From assembly GCA_903865935.1 (NCBI GenBank), contig CAIPLT010000083.1, positions 1-64,000 on the forward strand: 64,000 bases of DNA. Reading direction: 5' to 3'. This DNA is from Caldifarciminota bacterium (GTDB lineage: Bacteria; Hydrothermota; Tepidihabitantia; Tepidihabitantales; CAIPLT01). Under the pieces are notes generated by a model. That model was not told the DNA's origin and searched no databases. It saw only the letters and a list, made by a program, of their open reading frames with translations. Positions within the stretch are counted from its first letter, which is position 1; every line of letters starts with the position of its first letter. Positions 35,172 through 44,573 of this stretch are shown piece after piece. A program made the position numbers and the translations under genes.

Positions 35172-38111
35172 ATGACAAATAAAATGATTTCAAAGTTGGG
35201 AATAAGTTACAAGTCTATTATATTTATTAATTTATTTACAATATCAACAATCTTCGGTCAGCTTGATACCGCATTTGTCAGAAAATTTAATGAAACAATA
35301 GCTGGTAATGATGCGGCAACTGCAATTGCGTCTGATAATAATGGCAATGTCTATGTCACGGGATATACTGGAACAAATGACTTGCCGGATTATGCAACCA
35401 TAAAAATAAATCCTTTTGGAGAAACTTTATGGGTAAAAACTTATAATGGTTCTGGTAATGGCAGTGACCGGGCTAATGCAATTGGATTAGATTATTTGGG
35501 AAATGTTTATATAACAGGCGAGAGCGAGGGTATAGGTTCATCTTACGACTATGTAACAGTTAAGTATAATTCAAATGGCGAGCAAGAATGGGTTCAAAGA
35601 TATAATGGGACGGCAAATGGTATTGATGAAGCGATTGGATTAAAGATAGATAATTTGGGTAACATTTATGTAACGGGGTCAAGTGATGGGATTGGGAGTG
35701 CAATAGATTACGTTACGATTAAATATAATTCAAATGGCGTTGAACAATGGGCACAGAGATTTAATGGGATCGGAAATGGCGATGACCAAGCAACAGCAAT
35801 CGTACTTGATAATCAGGACAATGTTTATATAACCGGCGAAAGTGAAGGAGCCAGTACCGGGATTGATTATGCAACAATAAAATATAATGCTACTGGTATA
35901 CAACAATGGGTCGCTCAATATGACGGTACCGGAGAAAGCGATGACTATGCTACAGCAGTCGCAGTTAATAATCAAGGCAATGTTTATGTTACAGGTGAAA
36001 GCGATGATCCGGATGCCGATGCTGATTACGCAACGGTTAAATATAATTCCGCAGGGGTTCATCAATGGACGAGAAGATATGACGGCACTGGTAATGATGA
36101 TGACCATGCATATTCAATAAGTGTCGACACAGCAGGTAATGTTTACGTCACTGGAGAAAGTTTTGGTTTAGATTCTTATTATGATTACGCGACAATAAAA
36201 TACAGTACGACCGGGGTTTTACAATGGGTTCAGAGATATAATGGGACGGGCAATGGTAATGACTTGGCATACTCAGTTTTATTAGACAGCCAAGGTAATG
36301 TGTATGTAACAGGAGAAAGTTATAGCTCAAGTAGCGGCATCGATTTTGCTTCGGTAAAATATAATTCAGCGGGTGTGCAACTATGGGTTGTAAGATATAA
36401 CGGACCAGGAAATAATAGTGATTATCCATCTTCATTGGTAATTGACAGTTCGGAAAATATTTATGTTACAGGTCAAAGTGAAGGTGTAAATACAAATTAT
36501 GATTTTTTAACAATCAAGTATAATGCTAACGGAATTGAACAATGGGTTCAAAGATATAATGGTCTTGGTAATAGCTTAGATGAAATCAATGCTCTTAAAG
36601 TCGATGAAGCGGGTAATAGTTATATAACAGGCACAAGTTCCGGCTCGGGTACAAAAAACGATTACATTACAGTTAAATACAGCGGTACAGGTGTTCAGCA
36701 ATGGGCTCAACGATATAATGGCACTGGTAATAGTGATGATGCCGCTTATGCAGTTGCGGTTGATAATAATGGCAATGTTTATGTCACTGGAGAAAGCAAT
36801 GAGTCCAATTCATCATATGATTGTACAACGATAAAATATAATTCTACCGGTATTCAACAATGGGTACGAAAATATAATAGTGCAAGTAATTTATACGACT
36901 GGGGTTCGGCGATTGCAGTTGATAGTCTTGGAAATATTTACGTTGCTGGTGGTAGTGAGGGAACAAGCACGGATTACGATTATCTAACAATCAAATATAA
37001 TTCTGATGGCGTTGAACAATGGGTACAGAGATATAATGGGACGACCAGCAGCATTGATTATGCGACAGCTATCGCACTTGATAACATAGGTAATATTTAT
37101 GTTACTGGTACCGGTTATTCTTCCAGCACTTCTTATGATTATTTAACCATAAAATATAATTCAGATGGAGTTGAACAATGGACTGGAAGATATAATGGCC
37201 CAGCGAATTATTCTGATGCACCAAACGCGATATTTGTTGATAATTCAAATAATATTTATGTAACAGGTAAGAGCTATGGAATCAGTACAGGTAGAGATTA
37301 TGCAACTGTCAAGTATAATTCAATCGGAGTCCAGCAATGGGTTCAAAGGTATAATGGACCAGGTAATAGTGATGATATTGCTAATGCTATTATCGTAGAT
37401 GAATCAGGAAATGTTTATATAACGGGTGCCAGTAATGGTTCGGGTACAGATAAGGACTATACGACAATAAAATATGATTCGTCAGGAGTTCAAGAGTGGG
37501 TTCAAAGATATAATGGGTTGGGTAATGGTGATGATGAAGCATTCTCAATAAAAACCGATTATTTTGGTAATGTCTATATAACTGGGGAAAGCTATAGTTT
37601 AGGAACCGATTTTGATTATGTAACAATTAAGTATAATGCAAATGGTTTACAACAATGGCTAGCCATATATAATGGACCGAATAATAGATCAGACCGAGCG
37701 GTTTCGATTGATTTAGATAACTTAAATCATGTTTATGTAACCGGAACAAGTTATGATTTAGGTACATCATATGATGGTATTACAATAAAATATAATCAAC
37801 AATCGGGAATCGAAGAACTATCAATATTTAATTGTTACCGATTAACACTTGATGTAACACCCAACCCATTTACATCATACACTTCAATTAATTATTCAGT
37901 CCCGGTTGATGAAAATATTACATTTCAGGTTTTTGATATAACTGGAAAAATGGTTAAAACTTTAGTTAACAATTATGTGCCAGTTGGAAAGTATACTATT
38001 AGATGGGACGGATTAGACAATCGCGGGGAAAAAGTAAGTCAAGGTATATATTATTTGGTTTTAACGAGTACCAGCCAAAAACTGTCGTATAAAATATTAT
38101 TAGTTAATTAA
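35172..38111 (+). CDS. Secreted SBBP-repeat propeller protein with sorting domain
   Basis: This 979-residue exported protein is almost entirely about 17 tandem copies of a 52-residue SBBP-type beta-propeller repeat. The core is D-x-x-GNVYVTGES, a YDYxTIKYNxxGVQQWVQRYNG segment, and GxGNxxD. A signal peptide covers about residues 1-34. The end is a CTD-type sorting domain (TPNPFTSYTSI, IRWDGLDNRG, SQGIYYLV). The repeats are similar even at DNA level, with recurrent caatgggttcaaagatataatgg-like blocks, so copy number may change by recombination. It is probably a surface adhesin or glycan-binding protein. The second ATG (35184) is an equally possible start; no Shine-Dalgarno sequence decides. 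Confidence 0.82.
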   Translation: MTNKMISKLGISYKSIIFINLFTISTIFGQLDTAFVRKFNETIAGNDAATAIASDNNGNVYVTGYTGTNDLPDYATIKINPFGETLWVKTYNGSGNGSDRANAIGLDYLGNVYITGESEGIGSSYDYVTVKYNSNGEQEWVQRYNGTANGIDEAIGLKIDNLGNIYVTGSSDGIGSAIDYVTIKYNSNGVEQWAQRFNGIGNGDDQATAIVLDNQDNVYITGESEGASTGIDYATIKYNATGIQQWVAQYDGTGESDDYATAVAVNNQGNVYVTGESDDPDADADYATVKYNSAGVHQWTRRYDGTGNDDDHAYSISVDTAGNVYVTGESFGLDSYYDYATIKYSTTGVLQWVQRYNGTGNGNDLAYSVLLDSQGNVYVTGESYSSSSGIDFASVKYNSAGVQLWVVRYNGPGNNSDYPSSLVIDSSENIYVTGQSEGVNTNYDFLTIKYNANGIEQWVQRYNGLGNSLDEINALKVDEAGNSYITGTSSGSGTKNDYITVKYSGTGVQQWAQRYNGTGNSDDAAYAVAVDNNGNVYVTGESNESNSSYDCTTIKYNSTGIQQWVRKYNSASNLYDWGSAIAVDSLGNIYVAGGSEGTSTDYDYLTIKYNSDGVEQWVQRYNGTTSSIDYATAIALDNIGNIYVTGTGYSSSTSYDYLTIKYNSDGVEQWTGRYNGPANYSDAPNAIFVDNSNNIYVTGKSYGISTGRDYATVKYNSIGVQQWVQRYNGPGNSDDIANAIIVDESGNVYITGASNGSGTDKDYTTIKYDSSGVQEWVQRYNGLGNGDDEAFSIKTDYFGNVYITGESYSLGTDFDYVTIKYNANGLQQWLAIYNGPNNRSDRAVSIDLDNLNHVYVTGTSYDLGTSYDGITIKYNQQSGIEELSIFNCYRLTLDVTPNPFTSYTSINYSVPVDENITFQVFDITGKMVKTLVNNYVPVGKYTIRWDGLDNRGEKVSQGIYYLVLTSTSQKLSYKILLVN

Positions 38112-38141
38112 CAACAGTAATCCGGAATCGCTAATCAGATA

Positions 38142-38885
38142 TTAAAATTTTATAATACTTGAGAATTTTTTTCGGAACTTTGATATTTCCCGGTAATTAG
38201 TCATATCAAGATGTAATGGCGTGATTGAAATATAGCCATTTTCAATTGCCTCAAAATCAGTTTGCGGCTCAATTTCCCAGCTTAATTCACCATCAATCAT
38301 ATATGTAATTTCACCGCTTGGATGATTGTTTTTAATTGCCATGTCTTTGTAGATCCTTTTCCCCATGCGCGTAACCTTAATACCTTTAATTTTATTTGCA
38401 GGTATGTTGATATTAAGCAGAGTTTTTTTAGGGAGCCCGTTTTTTAATAACGATTGAGCTAATTTGCTTATAAGTTTTTTGGCAATTTCCCTATTAACAC
38501 CGTTTTTACGGTATGAGATAGCAATTGATGGTATGCCTAAAATTGTGCCTTCAATCGCTGCGGCAACGGTTCCTGAATACAATATATCGTCACCCATATT
38601 TGGTCCGTCATTGATACCAGAGATAACAAGGTTTATTGTTTTCTTGAATAATCCGTGATGGGCGATTAGAACACAATCGGTTGGAGTTCCTTTGACTGAA
38701 AACCATTGTTTTTTTATTTCACAAACTTTTATCGGCTCTCTTAACGTAAAGGAATGGCTTGCGGCAGAACGATTCTGGTCTGGAGCAACAATGTATACCT
38801 CACCGAAGTCTTTTACCGCCGATTCTAAGGTTTTTAATCCGTTTGCTCCAATACCATCATCATTGGTAAGGAGAATTTTCGGCAA
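38142..38885 (-). CDS. surE: 5'/3'-nucleotidase SurE
   Basis: This 247-residue metal-dependent phosphatase hydrolyses nucleoside 5'- and 3'-monophosphates. The metal site LLTNDDGIGANG is at the N-terminus, and GINDGPNMGDDILYSGTVAAA is diagnostic of SurE. The TTG at 38885 is chosen because SurE proteins begin just before the ILLTNDDG strand and AAGAGGT lies 7 nt upstream. An upstream TTG at 38921 would overlap mvhD and lacks such a site. It is the last gene of the hdr-mvhD operon, 28 nt after mvhD. Confidence 0.92.
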   Translation of the reverse strand: MPKILLTNDDGIGANGLKTLESAVKDFGEVYIVAPDQNRSAASHSFTLREPIKVCEIKKQWFSVKGTPTDCVLIAHHGLFKKTINLVISGINDGPNMGDDILYSGTVAAAIEGTILGIPSIAISYRKNGVNREIAKKLISKLAQSLLKNGLPKKTLLNINIPANKIKGIKVTRMGKRIYKDMAIKNNHPSGEITYMIDGELSWEIEPQTDFEAIENGYISITPLHLDMTNYREISKFRKKFSSIIKF

Positions 38886-38913
38886 TGTTTTACCTCTTAC
38901 CCCTTGATGTTTA

Positions 38914-39330
38914 CTACTCAATGCTTTTTAATGGTCCTAACTTTTTTATAGTTTCCGTAAACTCTGTAATTGTTTTTCTGAACTTATCGGCTTCGGATGC
39001 GGAAATCCATTCCAATCGTAATCTTTCTTGTTCGATACCCAGTTCTTTAAGCAGATTTTTTAGGATCGGAATTCTTTTCATTGTTTTATAATTTCCATCC
39101 TGATAGTGACAATCATTCGGATGGCAACCGCCGATAAATACGCCGTCGGCGCCATTCTTGAATGACCAAAGTATGTACTGCGGGTCAATACGGCTTGAGC
39201 AAAAAATAGTGATTGGAATCATATTTGAAGGATATTTCATTCTTGATGTACCGGCTAAATCAGCTCCGGCGGAAGTACACCATTTACAGATAAATCCGAT
39301 TATTTTGGGTTCGAAATTTGCATTATCCAT
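38914..39330 (-). CDS. mvhD: MvhD-type iron-sulfur subunit linking hydrogenase to Hdr
   Basis: This 138-residue protein is the delta subunit that carries electrons from an F420-nonreducing [NiFe] hydrogenase (MvhAG) to HdrA. It carries the FlpD/MvhD signature cysteines: FICKWCTSAGADLAG, a Cys in ITIFCSSRIDP, and GGCHPNDCHYQDGN, which bind a [2Fe-2S] cluster. Length is typical. It follows hdrA by 3 nt. The matching hydrogenase genes lie 17 kb away at 56522-58977. Confidence 0.92.
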   Translation of the reverse strand: MDNANFEPKIIGFICKWCTSAGADLAGTSRMKYPSNMIPITIFCSSRIDPQYILWSFKNGADGVFIGGCHPNDCHYQDGNYKTMKRIPILKNLLKELGIEQERLRLEWISASEADKFRKTITEFTETIKKLGPLKSIE

Positions 39331-39333
39331 TTT

Positions 39334-41301
39334 CTACTCCAATCCTACTTTTACCATATCTTCAATTTGTTTATCCTTGAAGTTTTTCTGCTGAGCCGCA
39401 CCAACCGGGCAGGCTGCTGAACATGCACCGCAACCTTCGCATAATACTTCAATCACTTTCACGGTTTTTTTCTTTCCGTCTTCTTTGACCTGGATTTCCC
39501 GTGCTTTATACGGACAGACGTCAATACAGACACCGCAACCAGAACACAAATCTTCATCAACCCCGGCGATCACTGGTGCATGTTCCAATGTATCAGATGC
39601 GAACAGGATAATAACTTTGCTGGCTGCACCGGAAGCCTGGCTTACTGCTTCAGGAATGTCTTTTGGTCCTTGCGAGGCACCGGCTAAAAAGAATCCGCCG
39701 GCAAGAGTTTCAACTGGTCTGAGTTTTGGGTGCGCTTCAGTGAACCAGCCATATTCATCCTGAGTTAATTTCATCAACTGGGCAAAACTTTTTTCAGCCG
39801 CTGGAACCATTGCCGTAGCCAGAACAACCAAATCAGCTTCGACTTCTACTTTCTTACCGGTTATTGTATCTGCGCCCCAGACGATAACTTTATCACCCTT
39901 CTCAAATATCTTTGATACTTTACCGCGGATGTATAAGATTCCTTCATCAGTTGCACGCTTATAGAATTCTTCAAATCCTTTACCGCCGGTTCGAACATCA
40001 ATGTAGAAGACCACTGCCTCACCCTGATGAACACGGTGTTTGTACAGGATTGCCTGTTTTGCGGTATACATACAGCAAATTTTCGAACAATATGCCATCG
40101 CATTTTCCGGGTCTCGGGAACCGGCACACTGGACAAATACAATTCTTTCCGGAACTTTACCATCGGATGGTCTTTTTACTTCACCCATGAATGGACCACT
40201 CGCGGATAAGATTCTTTCAAACTGTAAACCATCTACCACATTTTTCAATTTACCAAAACCGTATGGCCCTAGACGCTGTTTGTCTAATAGTTCATAACCA
40301 GTGGCTAACACAATCGCGCCAACTTCAAGTTCTTTAATTTCGTCTTTGTCATTCCATTTAATTGCATTGAATGGGCAATGTTTTTCGCATAAACGGCACG
40401 CGCCTTTTTGAATATACAAACAGTTGGGTGCGTCAATAACCACACGATTGGGGACGGACTGCGGAAACATTTTATACACAACTTTTCTTTCTGATAAGCC
40501 GCAATTAAATTCATCGGACACTTTTTTCGGACATTTGCCAACGCAGATATCACAACCGGTGCATTTGTCCCAGTCAACATACCTCGCTTTTTGACGGACT
40601 TTAACTTTAAAATTGCCGATGTATCCTGAAACCGAATCGATTTCCGAGTAAGTCATAAGCGTAATATTAGGATGTTGTTTTGCTTCGACCATCTTGGGGG
40701 TCAAAATACATTGGCTACAGTCCAAAGTCGGGAAAGTCTCAGATAACATTGACATCTTACCACCGATTGAAGGGTTCTTTTCCAAAAGAATTACCGGATA
40801 ACCTGTATTTGCAATATCTAATGCGGCCTGAATTCCAGCAACACCTCCGCCAATCACTAATGCTTTTCTGGTAACTGGTATACTGATTGGTGTGAGCGGT
40901 TCGTCATATTGAACTTTTTTAATGAGTGTTTTGATAATTTTTGCTGCTTTGTCGGTTGCTTTTTCCTTATCTTCAGTTACCCAGCTGCACTGTTCCCGGA
41001 TGTTGGCGATTTCGCAGTTGTAAGGATTAATACCAGCACGGGCAGCAGTTTTTCTGAATGTATTTTCATGAAGGGTCGGAGAACAACAAGCAATCACCGC
41101 GCCATCAAGTTTTTCTTTTTGTATTGTTTCCTTAATCAGATTCTGTCCCGGGTCAGAACAGCAGTATTGATGGTCGATTACTACTGCAGCGTCAGTAGTT
41201 TCTTTTAAGCGCTTAACGACTTCCGGAACGTTGACGACTCCTGCAATATTAATACCACAATGGCAAACAAAAACACCAATCCGTTTCTTTTCGGATTTCA
41301 T
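39334..41301 (-). CDS. hdrA: HdrA-type flavin-bifurcating heterodisulfide reductase subunit
   Basis: This 655-residue FAD protein is the electron-bifurcating core of the HdrABC complex. Landmarks in order: VFVCHCGINIAG at the N-terminus, IGGGVAGIQAALDIA (FAD-binding Rossmann motif), TLDCSQCILTPKMVEA, ferredoxin motifs CTGCDICVGKCPK and CRLCEKHCPF in the middle, then CSGCGVCIDVCPYKA and CEGCGACSAACPVGA at the C-terminus. Length matches archaeal HdrA. All cluster positions are Cys, with no selenocysteine codon seen. It overlaps hdrB by 4 nt. In a bacterium without CoM/CoB the disulfide-type acceptor is unknown. Confidence 0.93.
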   Translation of the reverse strand: MKSEKKRIGVFVCHCGINIAGVVNVPEVVKRLKETTDAAVVIDHQYCCSDPGQNLIKETIQKEKLDGAVIACCSPTLHENTFRKTAARAGINPYNCEIANIREQCSWVTEDKEKATDKAAKIIKTLIKKVQYDEPLTPISIPVTRKALVIGGGVAGIQAALDIANTGYPVILLEKNPSIGGKMSMLSETFPTLDCSQCILTPKMVEAKQHPNITLMTYSEIDSVSGYIGNFKVKVRQKARYVDWDKCTGCDICVGKCPKKVSDEFNCGLSERKVVYKMFPQSVPNRVVIDAPNCLYIQKGACRLCEKHCPFNAIKWNDKDEIKELEVGAIVLATGYELLDKQRLGPYGFGKLKNVVDGLQFERILSASGPFMGEVKRPSDGKVPERIVFVQCAGSRDPENAMAYCSKICCMYTAKQAILYKHRVHQGEAVVFYIDVRTGGKGFEEFYKRATDEGILYIRGKVSKIFEKGDKVIVWGADTITGKKVEVEADLVVLATAMVPAAEKSFAQLMKLTQDEYGWFTEAHPKLRPVETLAGGFFLAGASQGPKDIPEAVSQASGAASKVIILFASDTLEHAPVIAGVDEDLCSGCGVCIDVCPYKAREIQVKEDGKKKTVKVIEVLCEGCGACSAACPVGAAQQKNFKDKQIEDMVKVGLE

Positions 41302-42167
41302 TGTAAAAGTCCTTTCTGTTTTAAAAGCGGTTTTGGGTCGATAAAATGATTGTTTAGATTTAATATTTTCTCATCAATACCCAAAGCTAATCCTAAGAGT
41401 TGAGTGAAGTAAAATATCGGTAAATTATATTGTTTGGACATCATCTTCTGTTGATTATCAATATTATATTGACACAACGGACAAGTTGTCGCAACGCACT
41501 CCGCACCAGACGCGGCCATATTCTCAATTACGGTCTGAGCGCATTTAGTCGCAACTTCTGGTTTGTCGACCAATATATAACCGCCACAGCATTCTCCTTT
41601 AAATGGAAAATCTACCGGTGTTGCACCAAGCGCGGCAAATAAATCGTCCATCATTACCGGATTGTCCGGGTCATCAAACTTTAATTCTTCGGATGGTCTT
41701 ACCATCAGACAACCATAGTACGATGCAACTTTTAGTCCGTTTAAGCTCTTTACGACCTTGGCTTTGACATTGTCGAAACCGATGTCGTATTTCAATGTTT
41801 CCAAGTAATGAACTACTTCAGTTTTTCCGTTGTATTCGGTATCAAGAAAATTCATCAGCCGTTTTCGGTAAGTTTCATTACCTGCTTTGGCAAGATAGAG
41901 ATTACTGCGTTTTAAAACATTATAACAAGCAGCACACAGAGTGACGAGTTTATTAGATATTTTTTGCGCTTCGATTAAATTTCTAATTGGCGCCACCTGA
42001 TTGGCAATGTCATCGGTAACGGTCGAAAATATTGCACCGCAGCAATTCCAGGTTTCTAGTTCTTTAAGCTCAACTCCCAAGATTTGTGCAGTTTCGCGAG
42101 CGCACAGGTCAAGATTTTTACTTTTTGTATACAAAGTACAACCAGGGTAATATGCGAATGAGGTCAT
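41298..42167 (-). CDS. hdrB: HdrB-type heterodisulfide reductase subunit (CCG domains)
   Basis: This 289-residue protein carries two CCG domains that hold the noncubane [4Fe-4S] clusters reducing the disulfide substrate in HdrABC. The first is visible as ETWNCCGAIFS with LCAACYNVLKR and the second as FKGECCGGYILV with ATTCPLCQYN. Length is normal. It overlaps hdrC and hdrA by 4 nt on each side, so the three are translationally coupled. Confidence 0.93.
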   Translation of the reverse strand: MTSFAYYPGCTLYTKSKNLDLCARETAQILGVELKELETWNCCGAIFSTVTDDIANQVAPIRNLIEAQKISNKLVTLCAACYNVLKRSNLYLAKAGNETYRKRLMNFLDTEYNGKTEVVHYLETLKYDIGFDNVKAKVVKSLNGLKVASYYGCLMVRPSEELKFDDPDNPVMMDDLFAALGATPVDFPFKGECCGGYILVDKPEVATKCAQTVIENMAASGAECVATTCPLCQYNIDNQQKMMSKQYNLPIFYFTQLLGLALGIDEKILNLNNHFIDPKPLLKQKGLLQ

Positions 42168-42550
42168 GTTGTAAACTTTCTAAAGGCAGCAATAAATGCC
42201 TGCTGGGGAGCATCAAGGATAAATTTTTTATCAACTTTTTCCAAGGTTATATGAGTAACTTTATTGCGCAGAACAATGGTTCGGCAGGCATCGGCAATCT
42301 TACCATAATCGACTCCACGCGGGCATCGTTCACCACAGACATTACATGCGGCACAGAGCCAGATTCCTGCTGATTCTAATAATTCAGAATACTTGCCTAA
42401 TTGTAATAAACGAATTGATTGGGATGGGACAGGTTCCATGGCAAATGCGGTCGGACATCCAGCAGTGCATTCTCCACATTGATAACAATCAGATAATTTT
42501 TGACCAGATAATTCTTCTATATCTTTCTTTATAGTTTCATCAATAATCAT
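42164..42550 (-). CDS. hdrC: HdrC-type iron-sulfur subunit
   Basis: This 128-residue subunit holds two [4Fe-4S] clusters that pass electrons between HdrA and HdrB. Both ferredoxin motifs are intact: CYQCGECTAGCP near residue 22 and CAACNVCGERCPRG near residue 70. Length is a little short for the family but complete. It is the first gene of the hdrC-hdrB-hdrA-mvhD-surE operon. Its promoter lies about 30 nt upstream. No Shine-Dalgarno sequence is seen in the leader. Confidence 0.92.
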   Translation of the reverse strand: MIIDETIKKDIEELSGQKLSDCYQCGECTAGCPTAFAMEPVPSQSIRLLQLGKYSELLESAGIWLCAACNVCGERCPRGVDYGKIADACRTIVLRNKVTHITLEKVDKKFILDAPQQAFIAAFRKFTT

Positions 42551-42579
42551 AATTTTATTTAGTCAAATACTAAGAAGAT

Positions 42580-42608
42580 ATAATATTCAAAAAATATATT
42601 GATGTCAA
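42580..42608 (-). promoter_or_regulatory. Promoter of the hdr operon
   Basis: On the - strand TTGACA (42603-42608), a 17-bp spacer and TATTAT (42580-42585), followed by a leader of about 22 nt without a Shine-Dalgarno sequence. Confidence 0.7.
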
Positions 42609-42701
42609 GAATTTCAGAGCAGAGGTGAGATAACTGTAAAGTACGAATTATAAAGAACTAATTATTATTTTCTACTACTTATGGTTAAAAAGTTTAATCG
42701 A

Positions 42702-43523
42702 TTACTCTTTCAATCCGGTTCGGGCATAAGACTGGATTATTTGCTTCTGCGCAAAGAAGAATAGGATTATCAACGGTAAGATTGCTAAGGTGGACGCGGC
42801 CATTAATAATGGATAATTGGTTGAAAATTCTCTTGAAAAATATGCCAGACCCACCTGCAATGGTCGAATCGAATCGCTGTGGGTCACAATCAATGGCCAG
42901 AAAAAAGAATTCCAGCTTCCAATAATATCAAAAATTGCAAGAGTAATTATTGCTGGTTTTGATAATGGCACAACGATTTGCCATAATGTCCGAAATCGAC
43001 CACAACCGTCAATTTTAGCAGCATCAAACAGATCTTGTGGTAGGGTCTTCATATGCTGACGTAAAAAGAATATTGCAAAGATATTTACAGTCCACGGAAC
43101 AATTAGTGCTGAGTAAGTATCAATCCAACCCAACTTAAATAGTATCATATACGATGGTACAAGATATACTGGCAATGGAATCATCATCAACGCTAAAAAG
43201 ATAATAAACACAATATCTCTGCCCCAGAATTCCATGCGGGCAAATGCATAAGCAGCTAAGATACCAGTAAATAAAACTCCTAAAAGCGATGCGATTGCGA
43301 TAAAAATTGTGTTTAGAAAATAACGCAAAAGTGCGACTTCCCTGAATATCTCAACAAAATTAGAAAACTTGAAAATCTGTGGAAAAAATGTTGGCGGAAA
43401 TCTTAACGATTCAAGCGGTGTTTTTAAGGCGGTAGTGAGCATCCAGTAAAAAGGTAAAAACATTCCAATACCACAGATGATTAAAATTATATGGACGGGT
43501 AAAAGACTAAATCTTCGTTTCAT
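42702..43523 (-). CDS. Carbohydrate ABC transporter permease (MalG/UgpE type)
   Basis: This roughly 273-residue inner-membrane permease has six hydrophobic segments and the EAA cytoplasmic loop (DAAKIDGCGRFRTLWQIVVPLSKPA) typical of sugar ABC importers. The Met at 43523 (MKRRFSLLP) is preferred, because the open frame upstream to 43556 runs through decayed intergenic repeat sequence. It is the last of three co-directional genes (ACT protein, MalF-type permease, this gene). No ATPase and no binding protein are encoded nearby, so the importer is incomplete here. Confidence 0.85.
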   Translation of the reverse strand: MKRRFSLLPVHIILIICGIGMFLPFYWMLTTALKTPLESLRFPPTFFPQIFKFSNFVEIFREVALLRYFLNTIFIAIASLLGVLFTGILAAYAFARMEFWGRDIVFIIFLALMMIPLPVYLVPSYMILFKLGWIDTYSALIVPWTVNIFAIFFLRQHMKTLPQDLFDAAKIDGCGRFRTLWQIVVPLSKPAIITLAIFDIIGSWNSFFWPLIVTHSDSIRPLQVGLAYFSREFSTNYPLLMAASTLAILPLIILFFFAQKQIIQSYARTGLKE

Positions 43524-43524
43524 A

Positions 43525-43619
43525 AAATCACTTTCACTGCAGAGGATGCTGAACACGCAGAGGTCATTGACCGCAATTGTATTTTATCCGCGCCTATAAA
43601 TTCCGTTAATCCTGTCAAA
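43525..43619. repeat. Decayed intergenic repeat
   Basis: The spacer between the two permease genes contains CGCAGAGG-, GCAGAGGATGCTGA- and CCGTTAATCCTGTCAA-like words. I associate these with decayed, dispersed intergenic repeats in many uncultured-lineage genomes. Related words (CCACGGAT, ACAGAT) occur near 23187-23215 and 23933-23985. No coding function is seen. Confidence 0.35.
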
Positions 43620-44573
43620 TTACGCATACGTGACTCGCTTTTCTAAGAATTGGCGTTGAAAGATTGTTAGTGCCAAAATAATGAGAAATGCAAAAAATGC
43701 GATTGAAGCGCCATAACCTAAACGCCATAGTTCAAATGACTGCTCATAAAAATAGTACATCACTACTTTGGTTGTGCCTAATGGTCCGCCGGCCGGCGGT
43801 CCAGTCATAATCCAAACCTGAGCAAATGCTTCAAATGCGCTGATTGTGCTCATTACCAGAATATAAAAAGTTATTGGTGTCAGTAATGGCCAGGTGACAT
43901 TGCGGAATAAACGAAACCGACCTGCACCATCAATCTTTGCCGCTTCATAATATGCAGTTGGGATATTTTGTAAACCAGCTAAAAATATAACTATATTATA
44001 CCCTAATCCTTTCCAGATTGACATCAGAATTACTGAACACAGAGCAACTGAAGGACCGTTTAAAATTGTCGGCAGGTTTATATGTAATGGATTAAAAATA
44101 AGTGTGAAAATACCTCGCGGGTCTTCGAGCCAGCGTATGGTTGAAACATGCAGGAATGATAACAGGTAATTTAACAGACCACGTTCGGGATTAAATAGCC
44201 ATTTCCAGACAATTGAAACGGCAACGATTGATGTGACGACTGGCAGATAATATAGCGTACGATAAAATCCCAATCCCTTGATTTTTTGATTTAGTAAAAT
44301 CGCAAAAAAAAGTGACAGAATGAACATAATCGGAATGCTAAAAATAGCATACCAGAAAGTATTAAGTAAGGACTGCCAGAAAACCGGGTCCTGTAAAACA
44401 CGGAAATAATTGGTTAATCCTAAAAATTGTCTGGCACCAGCCATGCCCCAGTCATACAGACTGATACGAACGGAAAAAAAGATCGGAATGATTCTAAATA
44501 CCAGCAGAATTAATAATGCAGGTGTTAAATAAGCAAAACCAGTTAAAGCTGATTTTAATTTCTTATTTTTCAT
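43620..44573 (-). CDS. Carbohydrate ABC transporter permease (MalF/UgpA type)
   Basis: This 317-residue inner-membrane permease has six hydrophobic segments and an EAA loop (EAAKIDGAGRFRLFRNVTWPLLTP), the site that contacts the ATPase. It is the partner of the MalG-type permease downstream. Its ATG overlaps the stop of the preceding ACT-domain gene (TAATG), so the two are translationally coupled, an unexpected pairing. Substrate cannot be deduced; sugar or glycerophosphodiester are the usual options. Confidence 0.87.
   Translation of the reverse strand: MKNKKLKSALTGFAYLTPALLILLVFRIIPIFFSVRISLYDWGMAGARQFLGLTNYFRVLQDPVFWQSLLNTFWYAIFSIPIMFILSLFFAILLNQKIKGLGFYRTLYYLPVVTSIVAVSIVWKWLFNPERGLLNYLLSFLHVSTIRWLEDPRGIFTLIFNPLHINLPTILNGPSVALCSVILMSIWKGLGYNIVIFLAGLQNIPTAYYEAAKIDGAGRFRLFRNVTWPLLTPITFYILVMSTISAFEAFAQVWIMTGPPAGGPLGTTKVVMYYFYEQSFELWRLGYGASIAFFAFLIILALTIFQRQFLEKRVTYA

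Noticed and set aside
35730-36107. 125-codon antisense frame inside the propeller gene
   Set aside because: Antisense frames stay open here because the repeats are periodic; composition is unlike a protein.
35300-37800. Regular DNA repeats that could suggest a CRISPR array
   Set aside because: The unit is about 156 bp, stays in frame and encodes propeller blades. No short repeat-spacer pattern exists anywhere in the window.
38142-42550. Reading the hdr genes as evidence of a methanogenic archaeon
   Set aside because: Type IX-like sorting domains, sigma factors, sigma-70 promoters, MazG, DnaN and PurF all point to a bacterium; Hdr/Mvh genes occur in several bacterial lineages.
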